This document shows, one piece after another, positions 56,001 through 64,000 of a stretch of 64,000 bases of DNA. The notes under the pieces are model-generated. The model was not told the DNA's origin and did no database searches. It saw only the letters and a program-made list of their open reading frames with translations. Location of the stretch: contig QVOM02000049.1 in NCBI GenBank assembly GCA_003586115.2, forward strand, positions 24,567,514 through 24,631,513, given 5' to 3'. The translations under genes were made by a program, and so were the position numbers. Numbering within the stretch: position 1 is the first letter of the stretch; each line of letters starts with the position of its first letter. This DNA comes from Salvator merianae (lineage: Eukaryota; Chordata; Lepidosauria; Squamata; Teiidae).

Positions 56001-58484
56001 TATAAATGAATTACATCGACAACCTAGTTTTGAAGTCTAGGATTTGCCATTCTTGGCCTAACAGTCACTGTAAGAGGATTTTAAAGATTTCTCTGTTTGC
56101 ATGATCTTTTGTAGCCACAGTGGCAGCTTTCTGGCCTGTAGTCTTAAGCTGTTTGCTTTTTTTCCTTACTAGTTTGCCTGAGTTTTCAGTTTTCAGTATT
56201 GTATATGTGAGTCTCTTTGGGGTTATGCAACATAGGGATTCAGAAATTTAATGAATGGGAGAAATTGTTCTGAGCCCTAATTATGTGTGTGGCCCACAAA
56301 GAATATGGATTACTGTGGACTCTGAACGTTTTCAGGAAGAGACGTAGTTATAGTAAGGTGCAGGAAGATATCCGCTGCCTAAAACTGTATGGCGGAGGAG
56401 CTATGCATGATAATGAGGGTCAGGGTATATGACGTGAACCTTCTTTTTGCTCCAGTGCATTTAGTGCTAGGGCAAGCATCCAGAGACAATGAAAAGCTGA
56501 ACAGACACACGTTAACAGAAATAGGACAGGATCACTTGTGCCCATGAGTATCTACATTGGAAGTTACTACAGTTATATGGGTGCAGATACAGTTATTTAT
56601 CGGGGCACATTACACAAAACACAAGGTGATTCCTTGTATCCACCAACAGTTGGCTCATGGTAGCCTTTGACATGCATCTTTTCAGTGATTTCACTGAAAG
56701 GTTTCTAGCTTGCAGAAATACTGCTAAGTGCCCTTGCTGTTGTTTTACCATCGTTTCTATCGTAGCTGTAGTTTTCCTTTCCTTTTTGGTTGACATGCAG
56801 TCTTGAGGTCATCTAGTGCTAGGTCCTGGGGTGTCCTCCTTGCCCATGTGTTTATATTTATGTCTCTAAGTGTCACTGGTTACAAGGTACAAATATCAGG
56901 TCTTGGTTTCCAATTCTGTCCTGTGTTAATTTTGGAGACTGGCAAAAAGATGGAATAGCGCAAGTGTAAGATGAGAGTATGGATGTCTTCCGAAGTTGGA
57001 AAGTAGGTTAGTTTCCTGCCTTGCAATTGTTACCTCACACGGAATAAAAGGCAACATCGATAGGGTCTGTGTCTGGATGAAAACAAGTGTGAAGCTTAAA
57101 ATATACTTAAGTTACACAACTTTAAAATCGCTTGCTCAATAGTTATTGGAAAACTCCAGACTACTAGTAAGCAAAAATAGGAATAATAATAAAAAAAATG
57201 CATTAATGCTACTTCATCACACAGCCTTCCACATGCATTTTATTCTTTGCTTGGATTCCATGCTAGAGAATATGACTTTTTAAAAGATGTGTGTCTATAT
57301 TTAAATTGTCATGAGTATATTCCCAGACTAGTGCCAGTTCTGGGAACATTTGCATTGATTAGGGTTTTTTTTCCTTCAGTGGGAGGCACCAGATAAGGTA
57401 TTATATTTTTTGGGAAAATGCAGAATAAAATTACAGAAGAGCATTGGAGGAAATCTAAGTTTGCACAAGGTGGGAGGGGTCTGATACCTTGCCAGGAGTC
57501 TGAGGGGACTGTGAGGAGGTGAAAGCAGCATTGATGAAAGAGCTGGACAGTCACTACGTACGCGTGTGTATCAGGTTTTGCTCTGTTTCCCTTGTCCCAT
57601 TGTTGTCTGTAAAAAAGACTTTGTCGTATTGAAAAGGGGAAAGTCTTAGACTTTGTGTAAGAGTAGTTCTAGTTTTTGCTGCATATTTTTATAGAGGTGT
57701 GCATGGAACAGATTTTGAGTTTTGTTTTGGCTTGAAACAAAATTTAGACTCATTCGGAACATTCTGAATGTTCCACTGCAACTTTCTTCTGTTCTTTGGA
57801 ACATGTGGTTCTTTACACACCTTTTCAAGTGTTCTGGCCATAGGGAATAATGGGATAAACATTTTCAGTTTCTTATTTTCTGGATAGTGCTACCTAGGGA
57901 GACTGTTGTGATGATTTTTCAGTCAAGGTCCCCAAGCAGGGTGACTTGTGGTGAAATTGTGGAACACCCAGCCCCCCCTCACCTCTCCTCTGTAATGTTA
58001 ATGCACTTTGATGTTTTCTGAAAGCCCATTATTTGCTATGGAAGATGTAGAAAACTTAAGTATTTCATTAATTTTTCCCCTGCAAGTCGTTTTTATTCTG
58101 CGGGTTGGCTGTCTGTGTCACATACACTGTTTTGAGGACCCTGACTTTAAAAAAGCTCCCTAGTCAGATCTTTTTTTTCTTTTAACATCAGGGCCCTCAA
58201 AGTGGGGTTGGTGGTAGGCTAGGATGTCCCCTGCTTTGTTTGCCAACCCACAAAACATCCAGTCATTCCAGAGATTTTAAGGGATTTTTGAAATGTTCTA
58301 TATCCCTCTAGAAAATAATGGAGTTTTGCAAAAAGATTTTAGAATTCCTTATAAATCACCCAGCTGTCCAAGTAGTTTATGAGTGAACTGGTGGGTAGGG
58401 AATATTCTTCCTTGCCAACATTCCCACGGTGGGATTTCTAGAAGGCCCCCAAATTGTTATTTATTAATTTTAAACTACTCTTGT

Positions 58485-58755
58485 GGTATGATCACACATG
58501 GTTTTGGGGGGGCAACCATTTTCTGGGTTCACCCCATCTGTGGACGAAGAGGGAAAAAAACATGTCACACAGTTTAAAAAAACAGGTAGCTAACCTTCTC
58601 TTCCTTCCTCGTCGTCACCTTCGTTCCTCACCTCTCATAGGCTGCCGCTGACCAGCATCTGTAACAGGCTGTGATTGGCTAGGAGCCTCCATAGCCTCCC
58701 ACCCCATCTATCCCAAACTTCATGAATCAGCACGAGAATGATATTTTTGCTTTTG
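58485..58755. mobile_element. family E dispersed repeat, copy 2
   Basis: GGTATGATCACACATGGTTT, GTTCACCCCATCTGTGGACG, TGATTGGCTAGGAGCCTCCA and GCCTCCCACCCCATC occur in the same order as in the 10326 copy, with an extra pyrimidine-rich segment in the middle. Confidence 0.58.
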
Positions 58756-58764
58756 CAAAAGGGA

Positions 58765-59100
58765 CACACAAGGACTCAGGGTGGGTCACAACAATAAATA
58801 AATATATAGACTATTCCTGAATCATATTTAAAATATAACCCTTCCTGGTGGGACAACTCTCAGAGGAAATGAAACATCAAAGGCCTGGGTGAGCAGGTAT
58901 GTTTTAATCAGTAACCGAAAACAATATAGTGTAGGTGCCTGGAGACCCTCCAGAGGGAAGCTGTTTCAGAGTCTAGGGTCCACCACAGAAAAGGCCTTCT
59001 TGTGTTTCCTTGCCCCTTGCACCTCAAAGAGGAGGGACTTTAAAAAGGCCCTCTTCTTGATATCTCAATACTCAGGCAGGTCTATTATCTTCAAGTCTGT
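58765..59100 (-). mobile_element. L2-like LINE 3' end, - strand
   Basis: AGAGGGAAGCTGTTTCAGAG then TCCACCACAGAAAAGGCCTT, read on the - strand, give a KAFSVVD...LKQLPS-like remnant. The CTCAGGGTGGGTCACAACAA 3' segment follows. Strongly diverged. Confidence 0.65.
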
Positions 59101-59373
59101 TAAGTAAAATGACGGTAGGCCCCTTAAATGAATGAAGTGGAGAGCTTCATGCCATCCTGCATTCATTTGCAGTGCCAGTGTTCACTGTAAGGAATTATTG
59201 CATGTTCCTAACTCTCCATACTAATCCCTGTAGGATAAATGCAGTGAGCAAAGAGTTGAAAACAGCACAGGTTAATTTAGTGTTGGTTCAGGCCAGATTT
59301 TAAGCATTCTAACTTCTGTCCTTGCAAATAAATTGGCTGCGTTTGTCTCTTAGTAAAAACATCTTGGATAAGT

Positions 59374-59693
59374 GGCTCCGCACTTCGCGGAGGCCTGCCT
59401 GACCGGGAGCAACTGTACACTGCTCCCAATCACGGCTAGGTGTAGAGCAATAATTCTTGCTCCACAACTTTACCGGAAGCAGCTATTCTGCTCCCAGTAA
59501 AGCACGTTCACACCCATTTCCAGGTGCAAAGGCACAGCCGCGCCATGTGCCATGTATGTACAATCTTCTGATCACGCCTGCATGCTCCATGGCACTGTCG
59601 GTCTCTCCTGGATGCTGAGGTGGTGGGACTGTGCAGACGGGCCTGTTCGGTGAGCATTTGGGAGCTCACAGGCAGGTCAGTATGAACAGGCCC
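59374..59693. mobile_element. family A DNA transposon, copy 6
   Basis: GGCTCCGCACTTCGCGGAGG / CCTGCCTGACC at the left pairs loosely with GGCAGGTCAGTATGAACAGG / CCC at the right. The interior has GGGAGCAACTG, AGCAGCTATTCTGCTCCCAG and CACACCCATTTCCAGGTGCA, as in copies 1 and 2. Confidence 0.62.
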
Positions 59694-60755
59694 AATGTTG
59701 GGTACCAAAGCTTACATCTCTCTTGTGGGTGAGATCCAGGAGGTTCTCCTGTTGTACCAGTTCTGGGCAGTTGACCATCTGAATGAGCAGAGCCTTGGTT
59801 GTTCTACCAAAGAGGGGCTGTGAAACAGAAGGAGCTACATGCTGGAAGAGGGAAGAGAAGGATGTCATGGAGGTCCAATTTCAGTGTTAACAGGCAAGGG
59901 GGCATATGGCGAGAGGCGGAGAAGAGGGGTCCAAGGAAGGAATGTAAGATATACTGAGGTTATCACTCCTTCTATTCTGCCTCTTAACCTTAAGAGTAAA
60001 GGGCTGCTGGTCAACCTCCCCACTAGCTTGGTAATGTTCTTGTTAAATGCCAGGTCAGTCCATACAAGACATTTCTCATCCACGATCTGATAGTGAGTGG
60101 AAAGGCTGACCTGGTGTGCATTACAGAGACCTGGGTGGCTGAACAGGGAGGGCCAGCACTTATTTAAATTTGCCCCCCCCCCCATCCCCGGGAAATGCAT
60201 GTATAAAAACTGAATTCAAGAGTACAATAAACAATTAAGAAAAATGCACATAGCAATACAGAATAACATTTTCTTAGAAAAACCCCTCATTAACTTACTA
60301 AAGTGAAGAATACAGAAAGCTAGAGAAATAAGAAAGTGAAATTGTCACATCCCTCCATCTCTAAACTCAATTAGGTTTCTTTGTTTGCTTGTCTTTATGT
60401 TTTGTTCCAGCTTCAGTAGAGCTCCCTGATATGTCTTGTGTTTTATAATGCAGAGATAACCATTTATTTATTGTACCTGTCTTGTCTGTTGTGCATTGCA
60501 AGTACAGAGGAGTTTGAGGTGATTGTTAAAATATCCACAGCAATTTTAAGATACCGTAATGGTTAAGGCATGGTGTATGGGTTACACACTTTCAGTAAAA
60601 GCCTGTGTAACACGTCACTACTATGGCATTTCATAAAGATGACTCTCGTATTAAGGTGGTGCTCAGTGCAAAGAAATGTGGCTTCCTGAACATTGTGTAT
60701 TGAATTCAGATGACCTCTTCCTGAGAAATGCAAGATACTTTTCATTTTATTTCAG

Positions 60756-60979
60756 ATCATGTGTCTGCATTGACAGAAAAGCTATAAACACTCTCGCCTA
60801 TCTTTGTGATGGTGATGCGAGAACTGGATTGAATGGACTCCAGATGGCTGTTCAGGCCAGGTTAGCTAAACTCCAGCAGCAGAATTACACGCACAGCTGT
60901 TCTGCTAATGAAATGGTCATCACAGAGGATCATGTGAAGGAGGGACTTCAACGATCTCATATTTTATATGATCGAGCTG
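60756..60979 (+). CDS. WRNIP1: WRNIP1 coding exon 4: AAA+ lid (sensor 2 region)
   Basis: This exon is 224 bp. It completes split codon E349, encodes residues 350-423 and leaves one base for the next exon. The acceptor is TTTTATTTCAG and the donor is GTGAGT at 60980. The sequence INTLAYLCDGDARTGLNGLQ is the lid helix pair typical of the family, with the sensor 2 arginine in DGDAR. It ends with ITEDHVKEGLQRSHILYDRAG, after which human WRNIP1 continues EEHYN. No later exon was found between 60980 and 64000, so the remaining exons lie downstream. Confidence 0.96.
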
Positions 60980-61188
60980 GTGAGTAACTAATACGGCAGC
61001 CTTCTTCTGATGTCGAGTCACAAGTGAAGCTGGATTTCCAGATCACAATAAATGTTCTGCAATGAATTTGCTTTTTTTTTTTTCCCCCCAAGGAAAAAAA
61101 CAAAAGATCCAAGCTATATGGATCTTTTAAAAAAGTTTTTTTTTCTTTTAGTGCAAGTTACAAACCTATTGTATGTGGACCTGTAAAC

Positions 61189-61200
<12 letters not shown>

Positions 61201-61248
<48 letters not shown>

Positions 61249-61249
61249 T
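61201..61249. repeat. (ATT)n microsatellite
   Basis: About 16 perfect ATT units preceded by a run of T. Confidence 0.95.
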
Positions 61250-61289
61250 TGATGGCATGCCGTTGCTTCTCTGTCTCAAGTCACTCCCT

Positions 61290-62280
61290 TTTCTGAGGTG
61301 AACAGAGATAAATGATTTATTTAAAACATTTCTGTACAGATTCCCATAAAAACCTCGGCGTGGTTTACAAACACTGAAAACAACAATGAAAGCACTTAAA
61401 ATGACACAATAATTTAAAAAACTATTTAAAGTTGAGTGGGATAGGGAATAAATAACATTTCACATAGAAGTTGAGTCTGTCAAACTGTGTCTTCAGTAGG
61501 TGTCTGAAAGGGAAGGGCTTTCCACAATGTAGATGAAGCCACAGAAAAGGCTCAACTGTGGGCCATCAAGAGATGATATTCTGTATTTTGTGAAACTGCA
61601 GTAGGTCCCCTCCAGAAGGCCTCCGAGCTCTTCAGGCGTATAACGGGACGTATATTTGAATGGTATCCTGGTCCCAAGGTGTTTAGAGTGTTGTATGTGA
61701 AGCTTAAAATCTTAAATCTGGCTTGGTAACTGGCAACCACACACTGGCACACTAAATCACTTGGCTGCTGCATTTTGCACTAGTTGCAGTTTCCAAAGCC
61801 GTATAGAATGGTAGAGCACATTACAGTACAGAGGTAGCTACCCTGTCCAGGTAAGGGTGTAGTTGCTCTATCACATGAAGCTAGTGATAGGTGCTCCTGG
61901 CCTCCACTGACAGAGATGATTCTCGAATGTACCCTCAGGCTATATACTGCATGTGGTTCATCTGAGAGAATGCAACCTCATTTAGAATAGGCAGAGTTCC
62001 CAGTTCTTGAACCTCAGTACTTCCTATCCACAGTCTCTCCATCTTGCAAGGATTCAACATCAGGACATTGGCCTTTCTCTAGCCCATCACTGCATCCAGA
62101 CTCTGGATTAGGACATTCACAGCTTCTTCTGACTGATAACACTATGAAGAAATAAAGCTGTGTCATCAGCCCACTGGTGACATCTAACCTCCAAATCCCT
62201 GATGACCACCCAAACCACTTCATATAGGCATTATATAGCTTCAGTGACAGAAAGGTTTTCATTGCTGTCATAACTAAGTC
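61290..62280 (-). mobile_element. L2/CR1-like LINE, RT to 3' end, - strand
   Basis: On the - strand LYNAYMKWFG corresponds to the LFNIYMKPLG motif. After a frame shift TQLYFFIVLSVRRSCE matches the DDTQLYF...SEEAV block, and the following NPESGCSDGLEKG matches the helix after it. The C-terminal and 3' parts continue towards 61290 (GGGCCATCAAGAGATG; GGTTTACAAACACTG). Catalytic residues are lost. Confidence 0.78.
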
Positions 62281-63532
62281 TATCCACCTGCTAGCTGGCC
62301 TTCATCATCTTCTTCTCCCTTTAGTTTCCCAAGCATCCCCATGTTTTCCAGGGAGTTTGGTCTTCTCATTATGTGTCCAAAGTGTGACAGTTAAAGCCTT
62401 GTCATTTGTGTTTCTAATAAATATTTAGGTTTTATTTGGTCAAGAATTCACTGTTAATCCTTTTAGTTGTTCATGGTACCCCAAGGGGGTTTCTCCAGCA
62501 CTAGAAGGCTCAACACTGTTCCAGCCTTGCTTGGTCATTGTTCAAGTGTTGCATGCATACAACACGGATGCTAGCCCTTTAGAATAAAATACTAAAAACA
62601 CAGAAAAAGAGCCAGCTTCTGGCTTCCTTAGCAAAGAGGCCTTAGTTAATATGATAACTGCAGCTTTTGAAATGTCGACCTGCTGTCCAATTCTGACTGT
62701 ACTGTTCTTGGGAGCCTGTTGCATTTGTTCCAACAATAGGTGTGAAGAATGCGAGGAGGCTGGACTGCTAGGGAAGATGGAGCTAATGAGAGGAGATTGA
62801 CAGCAAACATACTGTGAACTCTGTGCTGTTATCTTGAAAGGGAGAAAATTTAAAGGGATAGAATGGCACATATGAATTCTCCCCAGGGAGAGTGCGGCAG
62901 TTTAATAAAATGGCATTGTCCGTGGCTAAGAATAGCTTGCGGTACATGGTGTGTATCACCAAGAGGTGTTTTAGTAATGTGCTAGGAGGATAGGAATCTG
63001 CCTTAAATGTTAATGTAATATACGGAGGCAAGGTTTTTCCGGGTCTGAACTGCATCAGGCTTCAGTAGGGGTAGGGGTATTGCATATTGCATGCTTACCT
63101 GTAGAAAGAGAGCATAAGGAGGAAGATGCACTTTGGCTCTCTCTGCTACACCATTTTTCTGTATGTAAATACTGCATTTTCTTTCAAGGCTATTTAAGCC
63201 CATTCAAACTTCACTAGAACACAGACAATGTGTATTCCTCTCTAGCCAGCAAACTCTGTAGATTCGCTGTTTCTCAGCTGCGTACTGCGGGATTCAGGCT
63301 CTGGGCAAAGTGTTAAATAGTGACCCAAGATTGTGAAACAGTGTTAATCCATTTAGATGGAGTTGTCAGAAGATGTTCTGTCGTATCCATTGAAGCAAAA
63401 GTAAACTTCACATACGTCTTTGTCTGTTAAGTCTTCCGCGAATTGCAATGCGCACTCTAATGGTCTTGAAGGTGAATTTTGAAGTTGACTTTTTATATTA
63501 CGAAAATAGTCTGAAGATAGTATTGTTTAAAC

Positions 63533-63727
63533 CGGTGATTCCCAACCTGGGGTATGCATACCCCCAGGGATAAAAACCAGGATATTTAGGGGTATGTGGA
63601 AAAAAATTGAATAATGGCAGAATAACAGCAACTATAGTAATTGAAAAAGTTTTGCTAATATGAAGGGAACAATTTACGGAAATGGGCTGCCAAGGAGCAT
63701 GCAAGTGAAAAAAGGTTGGAGGTCACG
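63533..63727. mobile_element. non-autonomous hAT element with 8-bp target duplication
   Basis: CGGTGATTCCCAACCTGGGG at the start and AAAAGGTTGGAGGTCACG at the end are inverted, the CAGTGGTTCCCAACCTG-type hAT end. It is flanked by GTTTAAAC (63525-63532) and TTTTAAAC (63728-63735), an 8-bp duplication with one mismatch. It has no transposase. Confidence 0.82.
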
Positions 63728-64000
63728 TTTTAAACTTTGATCTTCAGATGTGGAAGTCTTGGCAGTATCATTCAGCACCTAGAATAATTCACAGAAGATG
63801 ATTCCATGATCTGTTGACCAGTGACTAAAATCTACTAATTTATTTGTTCTTTAAAGTATTTTGCTACTAACAGAAATAGTTACTACTATTTATAAATGAA
63901 CTCCACTCCCATATTGCTGTTCCTACTTGTATCTTGAATTATTTGTTCTTACTTTTTTGAATGATGTGTTTTATTTTTGGCATTCCTTTTAAGGGAATGA

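Larger units (their letters stand above)
54251..60755 (+). other. WRNIP1: WRNIP1 intron 3
   Basis: Runs from GTAAGT to TTTATTTCAG. It holds L2-like LINE ends at 55320-55610 and 58745-59100 (both -), a CR1 end 55817-56000 (-), family E repeat 58485-58755 and family A element 59374-59693. GCTCAAGGTCACATAATAAG at 55077 resembles a MIR-type core. A C run lies at 60172-60183. No exon was seen. Confidence 0.85.
36333..64000 (+). other. WRNIP1: WRNIP1 gene, 5' part (exons 1-4), truncated by window end
   Basis: Four exons join in frame to give 423 residues of Werner helicase-interacting protein 1 (MgsA/Mgs1 family). In other vertebrates this nuclear AAA+ ATPase binds ubiquitinated replication proteins through a UBZ4 finger and protects stalled forks. 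The exons are 36333-36941, 51129-51320, 54006-54250 and 60756-60979. All introns are GT-AG: intron 1 is 14,187 bp (phase 0), intron 2 is 2,685 bp (phase 0), intron 3 is 6,505 bp (phase 2), and intron 4 runs past the window (phase 1). The human protein is about 665 residues, so roughly the last third, the C-terminal oligomerisation part, is missing here. No frameshift or stop interrupts the joined frame, so the gene looks functional. Confidence 0.96.
60980..64000 (+). other. WRNIP1: WRNIP1 intron 4, 5' part
   Basis: Begins with donor GTGAGT. It contains T runs, the (ATT)n tract 61201-61249, an L2-like LINE 61290-62280 on the - strand, and a hAT element 63533-63727. No exon was identified before the window ends. 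Confidence 0.8.

Noticed and set aside
1..64000. CRISPR array, phage or bacterial defence system
   Set aside because: No regularly spaced repeats with unique spacers and no prokaryotic gene organisation; introns and LINEs show vertebrate DNA.

Overview
The window is vertebrate nuclear DNA, most likely from a squamate reptile (lizard or snake). Three observations support this. The exons have GT-AG introns of 2.7 to 14 kb. The interspersed repeats are reptile-type: CR1 and L2-like LINEs, a Sauria-type tRNA-derived SINE, and many short hairpin hAT-like elements. The two recognisable genes are neighbours in vertebrate genomes. The species cannot be decided from the sequence alone.

Right part (about 35.8 kb to the end): the first four coding exons of WRNIP1 on the + strand. 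WRNIP1 is a ubiquitin-binding AAA+ ATPase of the replication-stress response. Exon 1 (36333-36941) carries the UBZ4 zinc finger, the linker and most of the Walker A loop. Exon 2 (51129-51320) completes Walker A and carries Walker B. Exon 3 (54006-54250) has sensor 1 and the arginine-finger motif. Exon 4 (60756-60979) has the start of the lid domain. Together they encode 423 residues. The C-terminal part lies beyond base 64000. A CpG-rich promoter precedes exon 1, with two E2F-like sites, a partial ZNF143 (SBS) site and an inverted CCAAT box.

Left part (1 to about 28 kb): on the - strand, 27409-27595 holds an exon that matches the N-terminus of the myosin light chain kinase family member MYLK4. 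MYLK4 is the divergent neighbour of WRNIP1 in mammals. A second - strand reading frame (23377-23517) has a good start codon, a membrane-anchor-like segment and a splice donor in the same phase. It is a candidate alternative first exon. No kinase-domain exons were found, so bases 1-23 kb look like a large MYLK4 intron.

The rest is intergenic and intronic DNA dense in transposons. It includes two head-to-tail CR1 LINEs (32.4-35.7 kb), one broken by a later DNA-transposon insertion; L2/CR1-like LINE pieces at 8.3-10.0, 14.85-15.3, 55.3, 58.8 and 61.3-62.3 kb; several families of palindromic MITEs; and two hAT remnants with 8-bp target duplications. I found no bacterial-type system, CRISPR array or structural RNA gene. 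The most informative novelties are the MYLK4 alternative-N-terminus candidate, the E2F/ZNF143 promoter with an upstream ORF, and the repeated hairpin-element families.
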